This document shows positions 26,401 through 37,775 of a DNA stretch of 64,000 nucleotides, piece by piece. The notes beneath the pieces are model-generated. The model worked only from the letters and a program-made list of their open reading frames with translations, did no database searches and was not told the DNA's origin. Source of the DNA: Bugulina stolonifera (lineage: Eukaryota; Bryozoa; Gymnolaemata; Cheilostomatida; Bugulidae). Made by a program: the position numbers and the translations under genes. Where the stretch lies: the NCBI GenBank assembly GCA_935421135.1, contig OW285188.1, positions 18,577,233 to 18,641,232 on the forward strand, in the 5' to 3' direction. Position 1 is the first letter of the stretch. The number at the start of each line of letters is the position of its first letter.

Positions 26401-27568
26401 TGTAAATTTGTAACTCACCTTCAACACACACCTCCATTTGGCAAACCTAGCACCCAACTTGTAATACTCTGCACACTTGGAACTAAGGCCATCTAACCCT
26501 TGAGCAGTTACTTCATCCTCTGTACCAGATAGTGGGGTAACTCCCTGGTCGAGCTATAGCACAAGGTTATACAATAGCAGTAGTGACCCATGGTAATTGT
26601 AGAAACATAATTATTGTTGTTACACAGCTACTGTATTTTTGCTCGAAGAGAGACCATTTTGTTTCTGTTTACAATAGCTAACTGACTTCTACTGCAATGA
26701 AGGTCTACCCACTATATGTATAATTTAGTTGATCGGGAAAAAACAAGTTGAATAAAGGTTAGCTGTTCATTCATCTAAAATTCTGTCCAAAATATGCTTC
26801 ACATAGCTAGAGACCAGATTGCATCTTCAGAAGACCCCAGCCAATAAATGGTTTCACAGTGTACTAGCAACTGAGATTACTTTATGAAACAGTAAACTAC
26901 GTAGGGGATCAGAAGAGTGCGGAGGGGCAGGGGGAGAGGAGGGGAAGAGGGGGTAGATAATACTCACCTTTATACCAGTTATGATACCATCTTCCTTGAG
27001 CACTTCAACAAACCTCTTCCCATCATCATTGCACTGATAGAAGGTCTCGTGGTTTAGGATAACTCCTGATATATGATCTGATATCTTATAGTTTTCATGT
27101 TGAGCTGTGAATAGCATTCCTCTGAAGTAAACAAACACAGACACAAGTAGAATGCAAAATGTCGATTATGGTAATTGAATATATTATGTGCCGACAACAG
27201 ATACTAATATACATGTACATATAGCATACTATTGCTGATCTAACAACAATCTCACATGGATCTGCATCTAATTCCAAGCTGGTACTCCTCGGCCACAAGA
27301 TAGATATTACATTTGTGAGACTGAACAAACAGAACTACACAAAAATAAAGTCACAAACACCACAAGCATGTCGCCCCACATAATATGCTGTGCTGTACCT
27401 GTAAACTCTGCGGTTTTCCGCTGTATTCTCAACTCCAATTCCACCGAATCTCTTCTCCATCGTTGCATTAATCTCATCGGCTGCAAGCACTCCTTTCCCA
27501 GGGCTGACGATAGTTTTAGCTATTCTAATCAGCTCCATCTGGTGGTCATTGTATTGTTGGTACGACAT
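23443..27568 (-). CDS. Class I fructose-bisphosphate aldolase, divergent copy
   Basis: Aldolase cleaves fructose-1,6-bisphosphate into two triose phosphates in glycolysis. Seven minus-strand exons: 27399-27568, 26968-27121, 26419-26553, 25716-25868, 25405-25591, 24395-24565, 23443-23570. They join in frame to 365 aa. Catalytic landmarks are kept: [25 protein letters not shown], the Schiff-base Lys in [22 protein letters not shown] and the C-terminal Tyr. The normally invariant ADESTG segment instead reads [12 protein letters not shown], and SYGRALQ reads SFARALQ; both border phosphate-binding positions. Exon 5 is unusually like the neighbouring copy. An acceptor sits directly before the ATG, so a noncoding 5' exon is expected. 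It may have altered activity. Confidence 0.93.
25300..25404 (-). repeat. Intronic tandem repeat next to aldolase exon 5 (copy 1)
   Basis: Degenerate units of about 35 bases, of the form GTGTGACTAAGTAACGGTAA followed by CCCTACTAACCAGGTA, repeat about three times up to the exon 5 donor. The equivalent intron of the second aldolase (31620-31743) carries the same array. Confidence 0.75.
26254..26305. repeat. Short inverted repeat of the GTTGTC family in aldolase intron
   Basis: AGAGTTGCCCTCTTTCTCTC is followed by GGGAGAAGACAACTTTG, forming an imperfect stem with a short loop. It resembles the pairs at 13709-13752 and 57246-57298. Confidence 0.4.
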
Positions 27569-30207
27569 CTACATTGTACATACATGTATAAAATAAATAA
27601 AATATTGGAGATGGAGCTTTGAAGAGAACCATCATAAAGTTAGAAAGCTTTTCACTGCAAATAATATTAATATAGTAGACAGACAGTAGAGACAGACAGC
27701 CTGATTGCTACTATGATGTACTATCATTATAATATGATTTGAGTACATACCATGTATTGTATAGAAACTCTAGTAGTCCTGTTGGAATATGCTGTAGATT
27801 GTAGAATAACAATCTAGAAAAAAAGAGTAAGAAAGCCACTAGTATTTACACAAAAGATCCTGTCTATAAAACTATGTTAGCAAATAATGGTGCTTGTTGT
27901 AGGCCTATTATGTTGTAATCCACAATAGTGAATATAACATTATAGAACATGCAAGTATAATGTACTAGTACATTACACTATGTGTCAAAGAAACATACAT
28001 TTGCCTATATACAATAGTTACTACAACAGCACAAGGTATAAGAAGTTATATCTATTACAGCTATTTACATACTTGTGTGTTTGTAGAGTATAGGATACAC
28101 ACTGTGTAGTCGAGTATTTTGTAGAATAGAAAAGCAAATGACCTTCACATCTGCAGACTCTACTGTCAAGTGTCAACACATGCTCAACACTATCCCACAG
28201 CATGATGGAAATACAGTATCATTTACAATATGGGCTGAGGTCAGGAGTTGAATATGCATGTAATACAAACATGTAGTATCAGTATCAGCCAGTGTCAGCA
28301 TCAGCTGATGTGTGCTGTCCCTTTGTGACCACAATATAGAATGCATATTTGATACAAATATGTGCATGAATGTATGTCATGCAGAAAAACAATATGCTTG
28401 ACGAGGCCTGCTGATCTGGAATGCTAATAGACTGCCTAGTTTGAGAGCCGCCTGGCAGCAAAAATGGTGTCTGCATCAATTGGGGATTGGGGGATTCAAT
28501 CCAACCAGTCTGGAGTGTAGAACTAAACCCGCTGGGCTGATAGGCTGATATATTCGGCTGGCAGACTTGATCCATGTTAATGATACCATTTGCTCCAAAT
28601 TTTGGCCTATAGCTGAGCTTCAACACTTTTTTCAGGTTTTATGTACCAGATAATTTAATTTAATTCACATTTGCCATATTATAGGCTAAACAAACAGAAA
28701 CAGTTGGCTAGCTGTTATGTGCAGTAGCAGTGAAATTTAGATTGAGAGGACAATTTTCTTCAGTTTCGGCCAAGAACAAAGGCTATTTCAATTTGTTTTT
28801 CATTTTTCACTTCAAGTTAGATAGACTAAAAAGGAACACTGACAGAAATATAGACAGAAGAATAGGTAACAGTGATAGAAGTGGAACAAGGTGGACACTC
28901 TGCACCCCCAACTCTAATGCTGGCCTGTAGCCAGGAATTAACCCAACACCCTTTACTGAGTGGTAATTTGCATCACCAGTTATGATTTGTCTCACCTTTA
29001 TCACATTCACTGCTGCTGTTCGGTAAACAGCCTTGGTCCTGTCTCAAATGATAATTGACATCAACCTAACTTTCAGTCTAGGAGATTGTTGATAGACGTG
29101 AAACAGGGTGGCTTAAAATACCCATCTGTCAGACCTAAGGGTTACATATCTGTAGTTCAACTACCCCCAATCCCTGCTATTCCACTGAGAGTTCCTTCAA
29201 ATATGATGGTCTAACACGGCAAAACTAAAATAACCCAGGAAATGTCTGAGAAGAGTTGTTATAGACTAGCAGACAGACAGATAGCCAAACAGGCAGACAG
29301 ACAACTAGAAAGATATAGAGACAAATAGGTAGATATATTATATTGATATACTGCTTTAGCATACCAGTACTATGTGCTATGGCTGGCTTTAACACGATGG
29401 GGGTTTAGGAGTTGTCTTATCTCTTGATCTAAGAAGAGATCCTATTAGGGAGTTGACTAACCAGTAGCTGCTGGTTAATTATGCACTTTACTTACACAGC
29501 TGATAATCAAGCATGCATACCCTAAACTGTGGCAGTAGTTAGAAGTATGTTCCCCTCTATATCTTCAAGTTAACAATAACACCAGAGAAGGCTTGACTTA
29601 ACTAGGTCAGTTATAGTTGCAATACAGTAAAAGGAGAGAAAGATATAATTGAACGTGTAGATATACTTATCATGTATGTACCCAGCTATATGTAGATAGG
29701 TGGCAACTTTATGGTGATTTCAGCTGCTTAGTGAACTAAAGTATAACTAGAAAATGTAACATTTATAACACCAATATTATATTTCCCTTCACATGAACAG
29801 AAAAAGAGGCAATCTATGTTAGTAGTACATTACATGTATATTGCATTCCCACAATGATCTGTACAGCCTTCTCGGCAGGAACTGGTTAGAGAGAGAGAAA
29901 AGAGTGGAAAGAAAAATAAAAACATGAACGTATTAGGTTTCGAGTTGTTTCCACCTATCAACCCATATCAGCTAGGTGACTTGAACAAATAAGTCATTTT
30001 GTACACTGATTATGCATCCATTAACATAAAATATGAGAGAATAATAGAATATGTATTTACCTTTTCCACCAACAAATAAATAGATATTAAAAGTTTGTAT
30101 GATAATGAAACACTACTTACAAACACTAAGTTCACAATGTATATTTAACTTGCAGGCAAAGTCTCACAACACTTGGGCTGATATGTGGAGATGGGATAAG
30201 TCAGCAG
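27569..30207. other. Spacer between tandem aldolase genes
   Basis: About 2.6 kb separating the start of one aldolase from the stop of the next. It should contain the promoter and noncoding first exon of the left copy. Open frames at 28285-28626 and 28807-29010 are low-complexity, lack homology I recognise and lack splice context. Nothing else is supported. Confidence 0.5.
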
Positions 30208-33200
30208 TTAGTAGGCGTGTTGTGCTATAAAGTTACTGTCTGCAGCAGCTGAGGACTTGGCTCCACCCTCGTAGGTACCAAGTGCAGCCATACCGTTAGC
30301 CTGAGCTCTGTTTAGCAATTCCTCTTGTGCTGAAAGTAAAACATTCAGTAATGTACTAGATGAAGCTATAGTATAATGTACCGTCATGTAAGAGAGGGCA
30401 CTATTGGGAAGGCACTGGGGTATAACATAATAAATACGTATATGTAGGTGAATGTGTTTATGGAACATTTAGGGTGGTAGAAGACAAGGATTGAGATGCT
30501 AGTACTGTTTACCCCTGGCAAACAGTACTTATTCCACAGGCATGTATGATTGCTGTCTACAAACCCTCAACAGTACACAGTGGGGCCCAATGCCTTATAC
30601 ATATTAGTAATAAATTACCTGCTTTAACGTTTTCCTTTTTTCCAGCCCATGCCTTGAGAACTGAGGCTTGTAAAGCTCTTCCATAGCTGAAGGTGAGGGC
30701 CCAAGGCTTCTTAGCGGAAAATTTATTGATAGCCGAGAGATTGATTGATGCATCCTCCTCTGACTGACCCCCAGAAAGGAACGTTATACCTGTAACAGTG
30801 TTACATGTTACAGTGTTACATGCTCAGTGTTACATGTTACAGTGTTACATATTACAGTGTTACATATTAGAGTTACCCTTGTTACCAGCATTATCCTATA
30901 CTACATGTACTACTATATTAAAATAATTAAATGTATGCAGCCCTTGTCATAATATCACATGTCACAGGTAGGCCTATTACTATACTCAGAGTACCATATT
31001 ATATACATGTATTGCTAGGGCCACACTGACGCGATTTTTTGTGCGAATAGCGAATTTTGGCCAATGGCGAATTCGCAAATTGCAAATTTTGTGCGAATTT
31101 GCGCAAAATTAGCGATTTCGCACTCGCTGATCTCAATCAGCTAATTCGCAACTCGCTAATTTGTGATTGGCCAATTTTTACTTGTCACGTTACTGTCACG
31201 TGTTCAGAGCCACGGATTTTCAATCAATCATGAGTTTAAATTATTATATTAAAATATTTATTTTAACTGATGAATAAAATGACTACTTCTGTTTGCAAGA
31301 ATTGTGTAAAACGAATGAAAGTAAAAATAAAATAATTATTTTATTTTAATTATATTTTTATTTTACATTTTTCGGAGTTCTAGTTCTGCAGTGAATGAGA
31401 AGCGTGACCGGGGATAATAATTTTTGATCCCTCATTGGGTGAAATCAATGCGAATTCGCTTATAGCTTTTGCAGTGTGGCACGCTCGATTATAATTTGCG
31501 AATTCGCCTTTGGCCAAAATTCGCTATTCGCAAGAAAATTCGCGTCAGTGTGGCCCTAGCATAAGTGTAACACAAGCTAAAGTGGAAGCAACTCCAAATC
31601 AATAAGTGTGTAAAGTCTTGCAAAAGTCATGGCGTGACCATGTGATGGTAACCCTAGTCACCAGGTACAGGTACGGTGTGACTATGCAACAGCAACCTTA
31701 CTAACCAGATATGCTGTGACTAAGTAACGGTAACCCTACTAACCGGGTACAGCAGGTGGTACAGTTCTTTGTAGGGCAGTTACAGTAGCTTTAGCGATAT
31801 CTCCAGCTGTATATTTCTTAGCACAGCTCTGTCCTGCAGTAACCATGTTAGGTTTGAGTAGAGTACCTTCTAGGTATACATGGTGTTCCATTAGTGCCTT
31901 GTAGGTATAGGACAGCACTTGTTCTGTTACCTGCGCATGTAAAAGTACATCTTAATAAACACATGCATATGGAAATTGTCATTTTCAAGTTGAATTTGTT
32001 TCTGGTCCAACCTATAGACTGATAAAGATTGCTGCCTTAGTACATGTGCACTAAATCAGTTATAGGAATCTAGTTTGTATAATAGTTCTTACTAGGAAAC
32101 GTGTGCAAGCATTAGTTGTCTAAAAATTATGTTATTTTGTAATATATTTGGTAATATTAGACTTAGATTGGAACGGTTGATGTTTAGACACCAAATCAGT
32201 CAAGCATACCCTGGAGCCAAACAAACTTGTTTTGAAGTATTTGTCATAAATTATGAAATAGTTTAGCTTTATAATATACATGTACATACACATGCATACA
32301 TGCACATATACATGTATATGATAGTCTACATATTGTATAATATTCTTGGACACCAGGATGTGGAGGATGTGAGAAATAGGCTAGGCTAGTTTATTTCCTG
32401 TCGAAATTTGCCGACTCACTTCCAACAAGCATATACTGTACTTTTGTTTACAGTAGTTACTAGACCACTACTCAAGGGCATGTACTCAGTGTGGCACTAG
32501 TATGACAATATATTAAACCATGCATCAGCGTTAGATAGATAAACGTGTATATGATGATGGGGCTGATGCAATGTGTAGCTTTGAAATTTCAGATGAACAT
32601 TGATAATAGAAAACATAAGTAGCATTAATATTGTAACCACACATATTGTATCTATGCATCAGACATAGATGACTATTATGCATAATGCTATTAGTAATCA
32701 ACTGCAGAAAGTATTGCAAGAAATATTTTGGTAGAATCATTGAAATCTGGTAACAAGAGTAAAACAGACCTTCTGTGCAGTCTCAAGGTCATGGTCTCCA
32801 TCTGGAAGCACTTCTGGTTCTACAATTGGCACGAGTCCATTCTGCTGGCAGATGCTAGCGTATCTAGCCAACACATTAGCATTCTCTATCATAGCTTGAT
32901 GTGATGGAGAATGGCCTTTGATCTATATGTACATATATTATATATCTAGCTTTAGTTGTTGGGAAACAAATCACACTGATTATGAAGTTTAGGAACATGG
33001 TGATACAGTCATGTCTTATCAGACAATCAAAGGGTTGCTATCAACAACAGCTCTCTCATTACATAACAACTGTTACATAAAGATGTTTATCATTCATTCA
33101 TGTTCCCATACCTTCAACACACATCTCCACTTAGCAAATCCAGCTCCTTCCTTCTTGTACCCAGCACATCTTTCAGCCAGACCATCCAATCCTTGGGTTG

Positions 33201-34694
33201 TACATTCATCATCGGTACCAGCAAGGGGCACGACTCCCTTGTCAACCTGCAAGTTACATGCAAACACTGTAAATTCAGTGACAGTACGGTTAGTTTGCTG
33301 CTAATTCTATACACTAACCAACTCACTGCTTAACGATTACATTGCAGAATTCTGGTCGATATTTAGTTTAATGTTTTCATGCAAAGTGTATCACTGTTAC
33401 ATGTAGTTCTAAAGATGTTTAAACTAGTGAACCAATTACTTGGTGTAGGGTTATCAAACTGATCCATATTGTGAATAAACTATCAAGTTTGCAAAGAATT
33501 ACCTTAATTCCAGGTACGATTCCAAGTTTATTGAGCTTGCTGAGGAACGATTCACCATCATCAGCCTTCTGGAAGAATGTCTCGTGGTAGAGAATTACAC
33601 CAGAGATGTGATCTGAGATCTTTCTGTCATTGACCACAGAGGTAAACAAAAGCTGCCTAGAAATAAAATAATAATATACAATAAAATAATAGTCAACTAA
33701 TATGTTGTTTTCAAAATGAACCTGACTGTCAATACAAAGCAGTTACCGGTTACCACTGGTACCTGCATAGCAGAAATGGTTTAGAAATTATATTTAGATC
33801 TGTGTGCTGTGTTGCTAGGCAACATGGCAGACTAGCAGCCTTATCAACTTTTCATTACAATGTAGGATACAAAATAAGAGGGTTTAGAAAACCATTACTA
33901 CATTGATATAACAGGATATTGCTCTGTCTATGTGGCAAGTAGTCACACTTGATGCAAGTGTTTACGCAACTTCTTACTAAATGTGATTCCTTTCTATTCG
34001 TCCAATGATAGGTGGACAGTGGGTACTCCCTTCTCACACCCCTTATTGTGTATACAATGCTAATACTATTGAGTATAGTGCCATGTGCTACGTGTTGGCA
34101 ATAACCTAGTTGGTAAAAGTGAGAGGCAAATATTCAATGACCTTGTACTGAAAAGATATTATTCTCTCTTCATTTTAGGGGTGATTAATTCTCTCCTTGG
34201 CCATTTATTTCAATGCGATACTAACAACTAATTCAGATCAAACATATGTTTGTATAGAAATCTAGAAGGAGACAAGTAACCAACAGTCACTCACTAAGCC
34301 AATCGTTAACATTTTATAATAACAATAAATATATTAAGTGATTCTGCTAACCATTTAATCAAAGAATTTACAATGTGATTCCATACTAAAATTTGTTAGC
34401 ATTAACAAAACTTGATTAATTTTAACTAACTAGATTTTCCCTGAGGCAGGCTATCCAGCCATGATCAGCACAAAGTAATAGAAGCCTATTATAGCCATAT
34501 TACAAGTGTTGGTACCTGTATGCCTGTCTGTTCTCCTCCACATTCTCTACACCAATGTTAGAGAAACGTTTGCCGATAGTACCAGTAGACTCATCAGCTG
34601 CTAGGATACCTTTACCCGGTTGGACAATTTTTTTGGCAATATCTGCCAGCTCCTGCTGCTGAGCTTCAGTCAAATATTGATAAAATTCTGGCAT
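30208..34694 (-). CDS. Class I fructose-bisphosphate aldolase, canonical copy
   Basis: Seven minus-strand exons: 34516-34694, 33503-33656, 33112-33246, 32770-32922, 31744-31930, 30619-30789, 30208-30329. They join in frame to 366 aa. Intron positions and phases match the left copy exactly, so this is a tandem duplicate. Motifs are canonical: [53 protein letters not shown], Schiff-base Lys in [33 protein letters not shown] and the terminal HAY. The ATG directly follows an acceptor (TTTGCAG), so a noncoding first exon is expected. This is probably the working housekeeping enzyme. Confidence 0.97.
31016..31558. mobile_element. TIR MITE inside aldolase intron
   Basis: Terminal inverted repeats of about 65 bases, starting GGGCCACACTGACGCGA, lie at both ends and continue through GCGAATAGCGAATTTTGGCC. 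A TA dinucleotide flanks each end, which fits a 2-base TA target duplication. The 540-base interior has no coding potential. It is inserted in the intron between aldolase exons 5 and 6 and does not touch the exons. Confidence 0.85.
31620..31743 (-). repeat. Intronic tandem repeat next to aldolase exon 5 (copy 2)
   Basis: Degenerate units built on GTGTGACTAAGTAACGGTAA and CCCTACTAACC, in the same place relative to exon 5 as the array at 25300-25404 of the other aldolase. Confidence 0.75.
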
Positions 34695-36510
34695 CTGCAA
34701 ATAAATTAAATAGAAACTGCTAATCCCATTCAATCACTTATTAACAGTTACACTAGAATTTCAATAGCCATTTATTTCATTATGAAACATAGTCCCACAT
34801 AAAAAATTGGAAATACTGTATTTATTTGATCTCAGTTGCGACAAAAACTTTTCTAATTGTAAATACATGCAGTTGCTAAATTCCAATTGTCAGTTAAATG
34901 TAGATACCCGTTGGATTGCAGAAAAATGTGCACTTTCAAACTTGATTTCTATATTCACATTCCGTTGATTTTGTAAGAGGTTCACTCCACATTCTCCTTA
35001 TTTCACGAATGCTAACAATATGAATGTACAACTTTTTTTAGACTATTTATTAGGTCTATTCATGAGAATTTGAATAAAAAATAAGAATGTCGCTGTATAA
35101 TTTAATAATAATTAAATACTAATAAGATAATTAGTCAAACTACTATCAACCAGGCTATCACAATGGTCTAAGCTGAAGCCAATCATATTATTAGTTAAAA
35201 TGCAATTCTAATTTTTATTTTTATGATTTTATGAATTTCAGTTTGATTTGCTTCATTTATTAATATGATCGATATAGATATTAATATATAACAATAATCT
35301 CCATTACAAACTTCAATTTTAATTATATCTGATAATGTATTTTTAGCAAGGTAATTATTTTTGAGCAGTCAGACACTTGTTTCAAATCTATGAAAATACC
35401 AGTCCCTGACTGGGGTTTGAACCCGGGGGCTCTACGGGTTCAGAGCGTGTCTACTGCTCACTGGTGAAGCTTCCTTTTTTAAGGTGGCTGAGCTGGTGTA
35501 GTGGTAGCATGTGTTGCTCACTGTGCTAAGCGTTTTCATTTTATTAATAAAAAATAAATACAAAAATATTTATTTCTATTTTATTTGATTACATTTAATT
35601 AATTTATTTTTTAATTTTTCTTTCCTGCAACAGATAAGGTTTCACCAACTTCACAACTATAATAACAACAAAAACAACAAACAAAAATCAAACAGATAAA
35701 GTCACTCACGTTTCAATAAGAAGATTTGGGACGTCCAATGACAAATTCTCAAAAGCAATACAACAGTGTGGTCAAGAATATTGGATGATTAATTTATGCA
35801 CCCGGTTATTGTTTACAAACAGAGTTCCGTTCAGCCTTGACCTGTGCTCTTGCAGCCAATCATGAAGCTATATTAAAAGTGTGCACGTGCAAACCAAGTT
35901 AGAAAACGTGGAAGAAACTCGCGGAGATGTCTTTACAAAGTTGTCTACTCTAACCTAGAGAAAACAACTCCGTACCAAAAACTCAGTGTTTTATTTCAAG
36001 TTTTATGTTGTCATACATTGTAATTGTTTATTGTTTGCGTTGCTGCTTAGGCTGAGAGCAAAAATGTTCTCATTGGGATTTTGCTTGTCATAAACTAAAA
36101 TAGAGTATTCATTTCGTCACCTATCTAGCCATCTTCTATTAGGCACATCAGTACATGTACACGTAGTTGTAAATGGCACTGCTACTATTATAATAGGCAA
36201 TAGCAGTAACTAATGTACATGTAGATACTGTCAAGTTAAGTTGAGGACATAGTCATGCAGATGGTAGTGGGTACTGTATCTATGACCAAGTTGTGATAAT
36301 CTCACAATGACAGTAGATTATGGCTCACACTCCTTCTAGTAGAGACACTATTATTACTAGGTATGATTGTGGTCAGTTGTTGTTGGTTAGTATGCCTTTT
36401 CTACACAATTACATGCCTATTTCACACAATTGATAATTCGTTTAATTGAAGTAATGGTTTAAAAGAACATGCTATTGGGATGTTGGAGGAAAAATGGAAC
36501 AACATAGTAT
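34695..36510. promoter_or_regulatory. Upstream region of canonical aldolase, with candidate noncoding exon
   Basis: On the minus strand a GTGAGT donor after TTGAAAC (exon end at about 35710) could be the noncoding first exon, with the promoter toward 35750-35950. A tRNA-SINE fragment lies between this point and the coding start. The rest is AT-rich and I see no gene. Confidence 0.4.
35340..35530. mobile_element. tRNA-derived SINE, rearranged copy
   Basis: The left part has the B-box-like GGGGTTTGAACCC on the minus strand and the tail TTTTTAGCAAGG. The right part carries the SINE head GAGCTGGTGTAGTGGTAGCA on the plus strand. Head and body therefore point opposite ways, unlike the intact copy at 42176-42365, so this copy is inverted internally or is two insertions. 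Confidence 0.65.
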
Positions 36511-37524
36511 TGTAACGTTTTAGTGTTTATTTACCTGCGGGTGCCGAGGGCATGAGCATGGGAAGGGCTTGGAAGTTGGTAGAGGACGACCAAGTGACCT
36601 TCCACACATTACATAAAAGAGTGAACAGTTATTAGGTGCTCTTGTTATTATGTATCTAACGTAGGCCAATGCTGAGACTTATTAAAGAGTCCAGGGTCGA
36701 CGTAGGTCTTGTAGACTTTATACTCCAGAGGAGTGCAATGAAAGATCTGATATTCTAGGAACTTAAGCCCGATGCTAGATTAATAAAGAATCCGGGATCG
36801 ACCTAAGTTGTAGAAGTGGTGTAGAGATATGCTTAAACGAGGATGGGGATGAACTCGAGCCGTATGGATCTATGGATTCGCCGGTGGAGTTACCCGCCTA
36901 CAAGAGTAAGCCTCTAGGTTTTAGTTAGGAGATGTTGCTTTATTAGAGCGCAATCAACAACTGACTTCATACAGAAAATGTGCTACCTTATATACTAAAT
37001 CTACTTCCGGCAAAAAGAGGCCGATAAGGTATCGGCCGGCTGATAAGGTATTGGTTCCGGAACTGATGCAACAACATGGATGGTTCCGCCCGACATCGTC
37101 CACAAAAAGGGTCGGCCTTGGCACAAAAGGTGCTTACAATGGTCCGAAAAGGAAAGTATATAAGTATGAGCCTATTCCAAGATATCGGCCTTAAAAAGTA
37201 CATGGTAAAAGACTCAGTTTAATACAATCAGATAAGAGAAGATAATTGCTTATAATATGTGGGAAAAACCAAGTGTAATTGCAATAATCTGATTGGAGAA
37301 TAACAATAATAGAGCACCCGATAAGTGGTTGATTATAATATAGTATAAGCATGCATGTATGTATAATAATTGTACAAGGTAAGACCAGAGTTCAATGGCT
37401 CTGGGTAAGACAATAATGCATGAATGAATAATATGGATAAGTGTCAATACATGTATGTATATGAATAATCATGTAAGTGTGGTTAGCCCAGGGAGGCCAT
37501 TGCCACGGAGGCTGTTTCACCACA
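36511..37524 (-). mobile_element. Solo LTR, family A (copy 1)
   Basis: On the minus strand it starts TGTGGTGAAACAGCC and ends in ACGTTACA, giving TG...CA termini. TATA-like TAGTATATAAGG is followed by CTAATAAAGCA, a poly(A) signal, in the expected U3-R-U5 order. Flanks are GTAT and ATAT, a 4-base target duplication with one change. No internal retroelement domain adjoins it. It aligns by eye with the copies at 44425-45369 and 61112-62101. Confidence 0.75.
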
Positions 37525-37775
37525 ATATCTTATCTATTACATTTATATGAAAAATGGTAAAATACATGCAATGAAGTGGGCAACTACTCACATTTATTGT
37601 TAGTGTGTATTACTTCCTCAAGGCTACCACTCTGTTATTGTAATAGTTGTATAAGATCAAAACTAGTATAATTACGTCACTCATTGGTTGGATCATTTTG
37701 CTGAGATCAGTTGGTAAAGAGAAAATTAGTAAAACACTACAGTGACTACACTGTACTGTATCACAGACATTGAAG

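Noticed and set aside
28285..28626. 113-codon minus-strand frame between the aldolases
   Set aside because: Low-complexity composition, no family match and no splice signals that would join it to a neighbour.
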